Source: Thomasclavelia sp047249845 (GTDB lineage Bacteria > Bacillota_I > Bacilli_A > Erysipelotrichales > Coprobacillaceae). Taken from it: a stretch of DNA of 64,000 nt. Below are positions 16,376 through 24,654 of the stretch, piece after piece. Position numbers and translations under genes: made by a program. A model generated the notes under the pieces. The model was not told where the DNA came from, did no database searches, and was given only the letters and a program-made list of their open reading frames with translations. The stretch spans positions 21,615 to 85,614 of the forward strand of contig NZ_JBKTWO010000007.1 in NCBI RefSeq assembly GCF_047249845.1, given 5' to 3'. The first letter of the stretch is position 1; each line of letters opens with the position of its first letter.

Positions 16376-17041
16376 TTATGTAAGTGATACTGTTCTAGTA
16401 ACTGTACCATTCTTTACATCAAATTCAACAATATTTAAATTGAATTTTAATGGTAATTTATGACCTGCAAAAAGTCCGATAAACATTTCTATTGCTTGAT
16501 TTATTTCATCAACAACAATATCAACACGTTTGAATTCATTGATTTTATCAAACATGAAGAATGGTGCTATGAAATCAGCTACAGTTCTTTGATTTAAGTT
16601 CTCTCCGTCTTTAATATTACATCTAGCATGAAATGAATCAACTAAGATTTTATTATTAGGCTCACGTTTTTTAGTAGCAATACCAGAAAAAATCATTTGC
16701 GAACCATCTAATGTAGTATATGAAGGATTAAAGATTACATTATATCCATTAAGATATAAATAACACAAGTATCTTTGATATACGGAAATTTTATTGATTT
16801 CATCAGGGGTTAATCCATCTTTTTCAGTAGGTATTATGCACAGTATTTGTTCAGCAATATCAATTGGTTGAACTTCTAATATTTCAGCTAGTTTATGTAT
16901 TGTTTGCATACTTGGATTTTTAACATTATCAGCAAGTATCTTACGAATTGCGACAGTAGTCATATCTAACTTGTTTGCTAATTCATCAAGCGACATGTCT
17001 GAATTGTCTATTAAATTTTGCATAAATGTTGCATAGCTCAT
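16376..17041 (-). CDS. XRE-family repressor of the element
   Basis: About 221 residues; the ATG 9 codons before FMQNLID has aaagga at good distance, whereas the upstream GTG is too close to it. Residues about 10-65 are a helix-turn-helix: MSLDELANKLDMTTVAIRKILADNVKNPSMQTIHKLAEILEV. The C-terminal 150 residues are of a type I do not recognise (NGYNVIFNPSYTTLDGSQMIFSGIATKK...) and may sense a signal. It is divergent from the replication/mobilization operon, with repeated sites in between, so it most likely represses it and itself. Confidence 0.8.
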   Translation of the reverse strand: MSYATFMQNLIDNSDMSLDELANKLDMTTVAIRKILADNVKNPSMQTIHKLAEILEVQPIDIAEQILCIIPTEKDGLTPDEINKISVYQRYLCYLYLNGYNVIFNPSYTTLDGSQMIFSGIATKKREPNNKILVDSFHARCNIKDGENLNQRTVADFIAPFFMFDKINEFKRVDIVVDEINQAIEMFIGLFAGHKLPLKFNLNIVEFDVKNGTVTRTVSLT

Positions 17042-17110
17042 TATATTCACATCCTTTATATGTTGATTATAACATCATTGAAATGGAAAATAAACACCAA
17101 ATTAAATAAA

Positions 17111-17198
17111 TGCAAATAAATTGTTGCAAATAGTTTAAACTTGTTATATATTATAGTTGTAAACTAAAAGTACAAAGAATATGTGCAAATAGTTTACA
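17111..17198 (+). promoter_or_regulatory. Operator/promoter region between XRE repressor and rep operon
   Basis: tgcaaatagttta occurs at 17125 and again at 17184, with a shorter tgcaaata at 17111 and an inverted ttgtaaact at 17157. These repeats flank AT-rich promoter-like sequence (tatattatagt). They are probable binding sites for the divergent XRE protein. Confidence 0.6.
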
Positions 17199-17214
17199 GA
17201 TAGGAGTGATGCTT

Positions 17215-17253
17215 ATGATTGTATTAGAGATTGAAAATAAAAAGGTTAATTAG
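17215..17253 (+). CDS. 12-residue candidate leader peptide before rep
   Basis: ATG with aggagtgat ribosome site, reading MIVLEIENKKVN then TAG. The stop codon lies within the left arm of the first hairpin (17244-17254), so ribosomes finishing it would open that hairpin. Likely regulatory rather than a functional peptide. Confidence 0.4.
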   Translation: MIVLEIENKKVN

Positions 17254-17352
17254 CCACGTCTGGTAAACTTGCTAATTAACCACCAACCGAAAGAAGAACC
17301 CTTAGGTATTTTTCTTTCATTTAGAATTATATCAAATTTTGGTTCTTCTTTC
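17244..17352 (+). promoter_or_regulatory. Two perfect hairpins in the rep leader
   Basis: Hairpin 1 has an 11-bp perfect stem (17244-17254 with 17271-17281). Hairpin 2 has a 12-bp perfect stem gaaagaagaacc/ggttcttctttc (17289-17300 with 17341-17352) around a 40-base AT-rich loop. Neither is followed by a T-run. They occupy the leader of the Rep-like gene and may control its expression (attenuation or antisense RNA) or form part of a replication origin. Confidence 0.55.
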
Positions 17353-17378
17353 TATCATTTATGAAAGGAGATTTAAAA

Positions 17379-18425
17379 ATGCCAAGTTATACACAAGAAG
17401 AATTATTAAAAAAAGATTTTAAAGATGTTGATAAAGGTATTTTCGGTGGGTTACTTAGAAGTGGATTGTATATTCTAGGTGCAACAAGTAAAGTCGGAAA
17501 AACAATGATTGCAACATCATTAGCCAATGCAGTAGCAACTGGTATAGAATATTTAGGAAGAGTGAATAGAAAAGGCAAGGTTATTTATTTTGATAATGAT
17601 AACTATGATTTTGAAACGAAAGATCGAATACTAGCCCTAAAATTTGCTGGAACACCTAATATTAGATATGTATTTGGGGAAGATGCATCTAGTATTCGCA
17701 ATATTAAAAATGAATTAAAATATGAAATAGAGGATTTAGAAAATTATATATTAGTGATTATTGATTCATTTATTGGGCTAGATGAATTTATTGAAGAAGA
17801 TCAAAGTTATCAAAAATTATATCCAGTTATTAAAGACTTAAGAGATTTCATTGTAGAAAGAGGATTAGTTTGTATAATCTTACATCATACAAAGAAAGGT
17901 GAAGCAACTGGGCAAGATAAGTTAATTGGTTCTAAAGCAATGACTGGTGCAACTACTAGTACAATTATTATCAATGTAGCAACAGAGTTTTCTAAAACAG
18001 GAACACTAGAATTTATCTTAAGACATAAAAAGGATAGTATTCCAATTAAGAAAGATGTTGATGATATTAATTGGATTCTTGGAGATGATGAAGAAGATGG
18101 AACGGAGGAAATTCCAAGAAATATTTTAAACTTAATCAACGCAGTAGTTTCTAGAGAAAGCAAAGAAATTAAAGGTACAGCACAAGAAGTTGTAAATGAA
18201 ACTAAAATGGAAGTCAATCCTTTTTCCTTGTTTAAGTATATAGTAAAACACAAAGAAATTCTTGAACAAAATTATATTCACTTTGAAAAGGGTAAGTCAG
18301 GAAAAAGATTTATTTTAGTTCGATACGAAGGAAAAACGTATGATTTGGGACAGTTGGACAGTTGCGAACGTATATGCTTTAAAGTGTCCGAAGTGTCCAT
18401 TGAACAGATTAAAATTCAAGATTAA
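17379..18425 (+). CDS. RepA-like AAA/RecA-fold ATPase of the mobile element
   Basis: About 348 residues starting MPSYTQEELLKKDF after aaaggag; the in-frame ATG six codons upstream overlaps that site. Walker A is GATSKVGKT and Walker B is LVIIDSF. A conserved LHHTKKGEATGQDKLIGSKAMTGA block is typical of the RepA/DnaB-like ATPases of small plasmids and integrative elements. The C-terminal part (from about residue 240) is variable. It is probably involved in replication of the excised circle. It is followed closely by the relaxase region. Confidence 0.8.
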   Translation: MPSYTQEELLKKDFKDVDKGIFGGLLRSGLYILGATSKVGKTMIATSLANAVATGIEYLGRVNRKGKVIYFDNDNYDFETKDRILALKFAGTPNIRYVFGEDASSIRNIKNELKYEIEDLENYILVIIDSFIGLDEFIEEDQSYQKLYPVIKDLRDFIVERGLVCIILHHTKKGEATGQDKLIGSKAMTGATTSTIIINVATEFSKTGTLEFILRHKKDSIPIKKDVDDINWILGDDEEDGTEEIPRNILNLINAVVSRESKEIKGTAQEVVNETKMEVNPFSLFKYIVKHKEILEQNYIHFEKGKSGKRFILVRYEGKTYDLGQLDSCERICFKVSEVSIEQIKIQD

Positions 18426-18459
18426 AAAATCAAAAGCAACACCAAAAAAATATGGTGTA

Positions 18460-18497
18460 GCAAGTTATACCAAAATGCGTGGCTTTTGGAAACTTGC
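18460..18497 (+). other. Candidate oriT hairpin upstream of the relaxase
   Basis: Nested inverted repeats: gcaagtt/aacttgc outside and ccaaaa/ttttgg inside, with the loop tgcgtggc. It lies 38 bp before the MobV start, the usual place of MOBV origins of transfer. It also follows an acacc/ggtgt repeat at about 18440-18458. The nick site cannot be determined here. Confidence 0.55.
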
Positions 18498-18534
18498 CCT
18501 GCTGGGAGCTTTTGTTTTAAGGAGTGTGATGTAA

Positions 18535-19689
18535 ATGGCGCACGTTGAAAAGTATATGCGAAGTGATATTACAGGTCTAGCCATTCATTATGAACGTCGA
18601 GATGGACATCAGTTATCCAATGAAGATATTGATATGAGTAGAAAATATTTGAATTATAATCTGGCAAGTGAATTACAGCCTTTAACATCAGAGCAATTTA
18701 TTAAGCAACGACTAAGTGAAGTGAAACATATCAATCGTAAAGATATAAAAGTGATGGTAGATTGGATTGTCACTTTACCAAAGAATGTACTTGAACAAGA
18801 TGAAGATCATTTCTTTGAATTCACTTATGAATTTTTAAAAGAAAGATATGGTGTTAAAAATGTAGTTGGTGCATGGGTACACAAAGATGAGAAAACACCA
18901 CATATTCATTTTAGTTTCGTTCCTGTCAGTGAAATTGATGGAGTTGAAAAACTAAATTGCAAAACAATAATTTGTAGATCTGAATTGAAGAAGTTTCATC
19001 CAGCACTACAACAATATTTAAAAGAGAAACTTGGATATACACCAGAAATTCTAAATGAAGCAACAATCAATGGAAACAGAACGGTTAAAGAATTAAAACA
19101 ACATGAAGATTTAAACTTCAAAAAGAGTATAGCGAATATCACAAATCATATCAAAGCAAGTCAAGAAGTAGTTACACAAGCAGAGAAGATTGACTTTGAG
19201 GCATCAGGATTATTGGAAAAAACAAAATCATTAAAGAAAAGTAATGAAGTGATTGATGAGTTTAAATATCAAAATAAAGTATTACAAGCAGATAATATAT
19301 CTTTAGGTCAATTGGTTGTTGTTCAAAAAGAACAACTTGATAGTTATCGTAAAATGCCTTTGGCGAAACAGTTAAAAGAGAAAGAGCAAGTAATTGATAA
19401 TTTGTATTCGTCTATTGATTCACTTGAAAAAGAGATTGATGATTATAAATATGATAATTATAAACTTAGAGAAAACAATCATATAGCGACTAATAAGATT
19501 GATAAATTAAAACAAGAAAAACATCTGTTTGAAACATTTATTGAGATGGTCGGTTTATCAAAGGTATTTGAAACTTTCAAAAGAAAGTATATTGCGAATG
19601 ATTATCAAATAGATATTCATGATTTAAAAGATATTTGCGAGAGGGCAGTTTTCAAAGTGAAAAAAGTATTTGAAACCATCTCAAAGTAA
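18535..19689 (+). CDS. MobV-family relaxase (plasmid recombination/mobilization protein)
   Basis: 384 residues of the Pre/Mob family. N-terminal catalytic part: AHVEKYMRSDITGLAIHYERR, then DIKVMVDWIVTLPKN, and the metal-binding motif VVGAWVHKDEKTPHIHFSFVPV (HxDExxPHxH). The C-terminal half is a long coiled coil (about residues 195-345), as usual for MOBV proteins. It nicks oriT to start transfer with the help of a conjugative element. Start ATG follows aaggagtg. It is preceded by the candidate oriT hairpin. Confidence 0.95.
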   Translation: MAHVEKYMRSDITGLAIHYERRDGHQLSNEDIDMSRKYLNYNLASELQPLTSEQFIKQRLSEVKHINRKDIKVMVDWIVTLPKNVLEQDEDHFFEFTYEFLKERYGVKNVVGAWVHKDEKTPHIHFSFVPVSEIDGVEKLNCKTIICRSELKKFHPALQQYLKEKLGYTPEILNEATINGNRTVKELKQHEDLNFKKSIANITNHIKASQEVVTQAEKIDFEASGLLEKTKSLKKSNEVIDEFKYQNKVLQADNISLGQLVVVQKEQLDSYRKMPLAKQLKEKEQVIDNLYSSIDSLEKEIDDYKYDNYKLRENNHIATNKIDKLKQEKHLFETFIEMVGLSKVFETFKRKYIANDYQIDIHDLKDICERAVFKVKKVFETISK

Positions 19690-19782
19690 ATTGATTTCTT
19701 AAATAAAAATAATAAAGAACATGATGAAGTCATCATTCATCATAAGAGAAACGAAGAACATTTACGTTAGGAGGTTTATTGT

Positions 19783-20022
19783 ATGACGGATTTAAGAATG
19801 TATACACAAGAAGAAGTGGCAGAAATGTTGCACACACATATTGGTACGATTACCACATTAAGAGAAATTGGTATTCTACCTGCAATTAGAACTGGTAAGA
19901 ATTACATGATTACCAAAGAAAGTATTATGGAGTTTCAAAAGAATTATGCTGGATTAGATGTTTCTAATCGTGTAAAAGCAATTGAAGCTTATAGATTAGT
20001 GAAAAACAGATTGGAGGCTTAA
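19783..20022 (+). CDS. xis: Excisionase / MerR-like helix-turn-helix protein
   Basis: 79 residues. The sequence MYTQEEVAEMLHTHIGTITTLREIGILPAIRTGKNYMITKESIMEFQKNYAG is the DNA-binding excisionase fold (winged helix, MerR-like). It sits 3 bp before the integrase gene and has an aggaggt site. It should direct the integrase towards excision; a plain regulator is the alternative. Confidence 0.85.
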   Translation: MTDLRMYTQEEVAEMLHTHIGTITTLREIGILPAIRTGKNYMITKESIMEFQKNYAGLDVSNRVKAIEAYRLVKNRLEA

Positions 20023-20025
20023 TAT

Positions 20026-21180
20026 ATGTCGATTCGTAAAAGACCAAGTAAGAAAGCATTGTCGGGGTACACTTATCAAGTGTACTTCCCATATGTTGAT
20101 TCTATGGGAATTCATAGAGAATATTTTAAAGGTAGATTTACTACAAAGAAAGATGCACAAACTCATGAAGCAATTAAGCGAAAAGAGTTTATGGATTATG
20201 GTGATGTGTTAGCAAATAGAGAAATTACTTTTAATGAAGTATTTGAGGAATATATGGAAGTGGAAGGTGTTGCGAAATATGCTCATTCAACAAAACTTTA
20301 TTATCAGAATACCTATAAGAAACACATCAAAAATACAATTGGTATGTGCAAATTAAGAATGTTGAAATATAAAGATATCCAGAAATATTTTAACGATTTA
20401 AAAGTTGGTTTAAGTACAGCAAAAAACATTAAAAAAGTATTTCACGTAACTTTTAAGTATGGTTTGCGTGCTGATTATATAAGAGAAAATCCTATGTCTT
20501 ATGTACAGTTGCACATTGTACCAACCGAAAATGAAGAAAAGGAAACAATTGTGATTACAAAAGAACAGTTAGATGAAATGTTACAAAAGATTATTGTAGT
20601 AAATAAACATACTCGTGATTTTGATTACACACAGTTTAATTATTACGCATATGCAGTTGCTTTATTTATCGGTTGGTATACTGGACTTAGAATTAGTGAA
20701 ACCTTAGGGTTAAAGAAAAGTAACTTTGATTTAGAAAATAATACGATTAAGATTGAAAGAAGATTGCAGTATCATGGTGTACGAAAGAAAGATTTACATG
20801 ATACAAAGAGATTGAAATCAAAGAAAGCAAATGCAATCTTGCCTATGGCAGAAAAGTTAAAAGAAGGTTTGAAGATTTGGTTTGAGAAAAATCCATATGA
20901 CAATGTAATTTGTGATATTCATGGTAATAAGATTTTACCAGCCTCTATGAATTATCGTATCAAATGTGTTGCAGTTGAAATGGGTATCCCAGAATTTAAT
21001 TATCACTGTTTACGTCATACTTTTTCTACAGCGTTAGCAGATAATGATATTCGACCAAGAGTAAGAATGGAACTTGTTAGACATTCAAATATTGATTTAA
21101 CTGAGAGAGTTTATACGCATGTGAAAGAATCAAGCAAAGTAGAAGCGATTGAAAATGTGTTTGGAAAGGAAGGTATGTAG
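20026..21180 (+). CDS. int: Tyrosine integrase, Tn916-type
   Basis: 384 residues with three parts: an N-terminal arm-binding AP2-like domain (RKRPSKKALSGYTYQVYFPYVD...YFKGRFTTKKDAQTHEA), a SAM-like core-binding domain (about 65-165) and the catalytic domain. Catalytic residues are visible as GWYTGLRISETLGL (Arg I), a Lys in KRLKSKKA, HCLRHTFSTAL (HxxR), RHSNIDLTERVYTH (His and nucleophile Tyr). It catalyses integration and excision of the element. Coupled with xis. Confidence 0.95.
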   Translation: MSIRKRPSKKALSGYTYQVYFPYVDSMGIHREYFKGRFTTKKDAQTHEAIKRKEFMDYGDVLANREITFNEVFEEYMEVEGVAKYAHSTKLYYQNTYKKHIKNTIGMCKLRMLKYKDIQKYFNDLKVGLSTAKNIKKVFHVTFKYGLRADYIRENPMSYVQLHIVPTENEEKETIVITKEQLDEMLQKIIVVNKHTRDFDYTQFNYYAYAVALFIGWYTGLRISETLGLKKSNFDLENNTIKIERRLQYHGVRKKDLHDTKRLKSKKANAILPMAEKLKEGLKIWFEKNPYDNVICDIHGNKILPASMNYRIKCVAVEMGIPEFNYHCLRHTFSTALADNDIRPRVRMELVRHSNIDLTERVYTHVKESSKVEAIENVFGKEGM

Positions 21181-21182
21181 TT

Positions 21183-21536
21183 ATGAGTAAAATTGAATAT
21201 AGCAAGGTTGGGGATTATTATATCCCTAACCTTAAAGTAAAACCTAGAAGAAATATATCATTAGGTAAATATGGAAGAATGAGATTAAATTATTTAAAAG
21301 AACATGAGAGAGCGCATTACAATGCTCTCTTGATGAATAATGAATTATATGATCATTTAATTGAGATGGATAAACAAGCGTATGAAATGCACGATAGACT
21401 TGTTGAAGAGTATAAAGAAAAATGGGGAATTACTGAAGAATTAAAACAAACGAATCAAATGGAATGGGTTAGACAGATGAATTTGATAAAAAGAATAATT
21501 GAACAAATTGTGTATGATGCTCTTATTATGAAGTAA
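21183..21536 (+). CDS. Unknown 117-residue protein downstream of integrase
   Basis: Starts 2 bp after the integrase stop, so it is probably co-translated. It is basic and helical (KPRRNISLGKYGRMRLNYLKEHERAHYNALLMNNELYDHLIEMDKQAYEMHDRL). It resembles the TnpV family of small transposon-encoded proteins found after integrases in Tn4451-like and other Firmicute elements: YxxxGDYYIPNL at the start and KEHxRxxYxxLL...L.EYxxxWGxTEELK in the middle. The exact role of TnpV is unknown. Confidence 0.75.
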   Translation: MSKIEYSKVGDYYIPNLKVKPRRNISLGKYGRMRLNYLKEHERAHYNALLMNNELYDHLIEMDKQAYEMHDRLVEEYKEKWGITEELKQTNQMEWVRQMNLIKRIIEQIVYDALIMK

Positions 21537-21541
21537 AAATT

Positions 21542-21564
21542 ACTCCCCATGAAACGTGGGGAGT
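21542..21564. terminator. Bidirectional terminator
   Basis: actcccca and tggggagt arms between the convergent integrase operon and methyltransferase gene, with A- and T-rich flanks. Confidence 0.7.
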
Positions 21565-21567
21565 AGT

Positions 21568-22284
21568 TTATTTAGATAAAACAAAAATATATTCATGAGC
21601 TAAGAGATAAAAATAAAGATTTTGTATTTTGTTTTGCCAGTATTTTGTTGAACTACAATTATGTTGTTCCTTGATTATAATCTCTTTTAAAGTGAAGCCA
21701 TTATTTAAGAAAACTTGCATTGTATTAAAACCTAAAGGTATAACATTCCCATTTTTTCTAATATCGCCAATCATAAAAGAACAATTATGACCTTGTTTTA
21801 AAACACGATATAATTCTTTACTCACTTTATCCATATGTAATAAAAAATCTTTATAATCTAGTAATGATAAATCGTTCTCAAGATTTTTACTATATTTGAT
21901 TATATTTGCATAAGGTGGATGAGTACAGATGAAGTCTATTGAATTATCTTTGAGCATAGTCATTTTTTTAGCATCACATTGATATAATTCGATTTTAGAA
22001 GAATTATGACAATCAAAATGTAATCGTTTTTTAGAAATATTGAGAGCATCATTGTTAATATCTATTCCAATAGCATTTCTATTTAATAATTTTGCTTCAA
22101 TAAGTGTTGTTCCTGAACCTGCAAAACAATCTAGTATAAGGTCATTTTGTTTGGTATATTTAAGAATTAAATTTTTAGGAATATGAGGAGACCAATTTCC
22201 TCTATAATCACCTTTGTGTGTAGCCCAATTTCCTCGATCAGGAAAACTCCATATAGTAGTATTTTGTAATTCGTATGTTTTCAT
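21568..22284 (-). CDS. DNA methyltransferase (N4-cytosine/N6-adenine type)
   Basis: 238 residues. The S-adenosylmethionine motif LDCFAGSGTTLIEAKLLNRNAIGIDIN (about residues 50-77) is followed by the catalytic (S/T/H)PPY-type motif THPPYANIIKYS (about residues 125-136). This is the motif I before motif IV order. The N-terminal WATHKGDYRGNWSPHIPKNLI fits motif X. It is divergent from the Dam-like methyltransferase gene and is probably the second modification enzyme of the same restriction system. The exact target base cannot be assigned. Confidence 0.87.
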   Translation of the reverse strand: MKTYELQNTTIWSFPDRGNWATHKGDYRGNWSPHIPKNLILKYTKQNDLILDCFAGSGTTLIEAKLLNRNAIGIDINNDALNISKKRLHFDCHNSSKIELYQCDAKKMTMLKDNSIDFICTHPPYANIIKYSKNLENDLSLLDYKDFLLHMDKVSKELYRVLKQGHNCSFMIGDIRKNGNVIPLGFNTMQVFLNNGFTLKEIIIKEQHNCSSTKYWQNKIQNLYFYLLAHEYIFVLSK

Positions 22285-22458
22285 ATAAAACCCCTCCTAC
22301 TATATATATACGTAGAAAAATGTAAATTTCCTTTAAAAAAATACAAAAAGATTTAATTTTCTTTAGTTGAGTTTATTTTTCCCTGAAAAAATTCGTTTTT
22401 ATTTAGTTTTACCTGAGAATATGATAAAATAGCCATGATATAGGAAGGAGTGTTTTTA

Positions 22459-23307
22459 ATGGCAAATCAGAAAAATTTAGTATTAAGTCCAGTTTTAAAA
22501 TGGGTCGGTGGCAAAAGACAGCTATTGAATGATATAATTCCTATGATACCTAAAAATTGTTCAACTTATGTTGAACCGTTTATTGGAGGAGGGGCTGTAT
22601 TATTTGAATTACAACCCAAGAAAGCGATAATAAATGATTTTAATAGTGAGTTAATTAATGTTTATACAGTTATCAGGGATTACCCTGAAGAACTAATCAA
22701 AGAATTACAATTTCACAAAGATAATAATACATCAGAACACTTTTATGCAGTTAGAGAATATGATAGAAAACCAGAACTTTTTTCTCAAATGACAGCAGTA
22801 CAAAAAGCAGCAAGAGTTATTTATTTGAATAAAACTTGTTATAATGGCTTGTATAGAGTGAATTCTGCTGGACAGTTTAATTCTCCATATGGGAAGTACA
22901 AAAATCCAAATATAGTGAATGAAACGGTCATTAGAGCGATGTCAAAGTATTTCAATGAAAATAATATTGTCATTAAAAATGAAGATTTTAAAGAAGCATT
23001 AAAAGGATTGAGAAGAGGTGCATTTGTTTATTTAGATCCACCATACATGCCAATATCTAGTTCATCTTCATTTACAGGTTATACTGAAAATGGTTTTAAT
23101 GAAGACAAACAAAGAGAATTAAAAGAATTATGCGATAAATTAGATAAAAAAGGTATAAAATTCTTACAATCAAATTCTGATTGTGAATTCATACGAGAGT
23201 TATATAGTAGTTATAGAATAAAAACTATTAAAGCGAAAAGAGCTATTAATAGTAAAGGGAATTCTAGAGGAGAAATAAATGAGGTGTTGATATACAATTA
23301 TGAGTAA
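22459..23307 (+). CDS. Dam-family DNA adenine N6-methyltransferase
   Basis: 282 residues of the alpha-class (Dam/DpnM) family. Motif X is LKWVGGKRQLL, motif I is YVEPFIGGGAVLFELQ, and IINDFNSELINVY and FVYLDPPYMP (motif IV, DPPY) follow in order. Known relatives methylate GATC or GATATC-like sites. The start is ATG 8 bp after ggaaggag. Its end overlaps the restriction gene by 8 bp, tying protection and cleavage together. Whether the site is GATC must be tested. Confidence 0.93.
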   Translation: MANQKNLVLSPVLKWVGGKRQLLNDIIPMIPKNCSTYVEPFIGGGAVLFELQPKKAIINDFNSELINVYTVIRDYPEELIKELQFHKDNNTSEHFYAVREYDRKPELFSQMTAVQKAARVIYLNKTCYNGLYRVNSAGQFNSPYGKYKNPNIVNETVIRAMSKYFNENNIVIKNEDFKEALKGLRRGAFVYLDPPYMPISSSSSFTGYTENGFNEDKQRELKELCDKLDKKGIKFLQSNSDCEFIRELYSSYRIKTIKAKRAINSKGNSRGEINEVLIYNYE

Positions 23308-24640
23308 GAATAAGGATTTATCAGTAGATGAAGCTTGGGAAAAGTTATTAGAAAAATATGACATTGTAAAGAAAATAGAAGAAGATGGGATATTTCATAT
23401 TGAGGCTTCACAAATAAAAGAATTTAAAGAGCCGAGATTAATGTCAAAATGGGATAGTTCAGAACAATTGCCTTCTGCTTTGAAACGCAATAAAATCAAT
23501 ATCTTGCCTAACAGTAGACGTTCTTATGTATTAGGAGATTTTCTTTTGTACCAAGATATTCCTGAACTAGAAGAACATGTAACAAAAATGACTGCAGTGG
23601 AATTACCAGAATATGAAAGTATAGATATTAACAATATTACATCTGAAGCTAATGCGATTAATGTATTAATATTATCAAAAATATTAGATGACTTTTTGGG
23701 TACTGATGAGAATGTTGGTACATTTAATGGACGTATGGGTACAGGTACATTTAATTTCAATGTTAATACTGTGAGAGGATCGAAACAACATATTCTAGTC
23801 AATAACGCTCAATGTGAAATAGATGGTGGATTTGAAAATTCAGAGTCAATAGTAATTATGGAAGCCAAAAATGTAGTTCATCCTGATTTTCACGTTAGAC
23901 AACTTTATTATCCATATAGATTATGGAAAACTAAAGTTAACAAACCGATTAGACTTGTTTTCTCAATATATTCAAATAAAATTTATCGTTTATTTGAATA
24001 TGAATTTACTGATATAAACGATTATTCATCAATTAAATTGATTAAGAATAAAAACTATTCTCTTCAAGATACAGAAATTACATTAGAAGAACTAATTGAA
24101 GTTAGAAATGCTACACCAATAAAGTTTGATGATAATCAAGAAGATAAGAGTTTACCTCCATTTGTTCAAGCGGATTCATTTGATAGAATAATTTCTTTAT
24201 TAGAGAATATGAATGATAATCCAATGAATGATGAAGAAATAGCAGAGTTAATGCATTTTGGTTCTAATTTAAGTAACGGAAAACCAGTTTTCAGACAATC
24301 TCAATATTATTACAATGCAGGAAAGTATTTAGGATTATTTGAAAAGATTCGTACTGAAGAAAATGAAGTGAAATCAGTTTTAACATCTTTAGGTAAAAAA
24401 ATTTATAAAATGCAATATAAAGAAAGGCAATTAAAGTTAGTTTCTTTAATTTTAGAACATCAGGTATTTGCTGATTTCTTTGATGAGATTATTGCGAATT
24501 TTGGTGAATTACCTGAAAACAAGGATATTCAAGAAAGAATGAGAGAATTAAATGTTTGCAACGAAGGACAGATTGCTAGAAGGTCACAATCTGTAAGATG
24601 TTGGTTGAAGTGGATTTTCAATTTAATTAGATTATCATAA
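23300..24640 (+). CDS. Type II restriction endonuclease, PD-(D/E)xK
   Basis: 446 residues. N-terminal ALKRNKINILPNSRRSYVLGDFLLYQDIPE is typical of a family of type II enzymes found beside Dam-like methyltransferases. The probable active site is NAQCEIDGGFENSESIVIMEAKN (about residues 170-195), fitting ID-x(n)-ExK. The C-terminal part (about 285-440) contains a winged-helix-like region (NDEEIAELMHFGSNLSNGKPVFRQSQYYYNAGKYLGLFEK). It should cleave DNA not modified by the neighbouring methyltransferases. Translationally coupled to the Dam gene. Confidence 0.85.
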   Translation: MSKNKDLSVDEAWEKLLEKYDIVKKIEEDGIFHIEASQIKEFKEPRLMSKWDSSEQLPSALKRNKINILPNSRRSYVLGDFLLYQDIPELEEHVTKMTAVELPEYESIDINNITSEANAINVLILSKILDDFLGTDENVGTFNGRMGTGTFNFNVNTVRGSKQHILVNNAQCEIDGGFENSESIVIMEAKNVVHPDFHVRQLYYPYRLWKTKVNKPIRLVFSIYSNKIYRLFEYEFTDINDYSSIKLIKNKNYSLQDTEITLEELIEVRNATPIKFDDNQEDKSLPPFVQADSFDRIISLLENMNDNPMNDEEIAELMHFGSNLSNGKPVFRQSQYYYNAGKYLGLFEKIRTEENEVKSVLTSLGKKIYKMQYKERQLKLVSLILEHQVFADFFDEIIANFGELPENKDIQERMRELNVCNEGQIARRSQSVRCWLKWIFNLIRLS

Positions 24641-24654
24641 AAGGAGGTAATTTA

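Noticed and set aside
16173..16463. 96-codon plus-strand frame at the left end of the element
   Set aside because: It starts within the palindrome, has no ribosome site, and its second half is antisense to the XRE gene.
18340..18534. 64-codon frame overlapping the end of the Rep-like gene
   Set aside because: It reads through the candidate oriT hairpin and has no ribosome site; its sequence is low-complexity basic and not protein-like.
22459..24640. Naming the restriction system DpnII with GATC specificity
   Set aside because: The Dam-like methyltransferase allows GATC as a guess, but other alpha-class enzymes recognise different sites and the nuclease family cannot be pinned down from the sequence alone.
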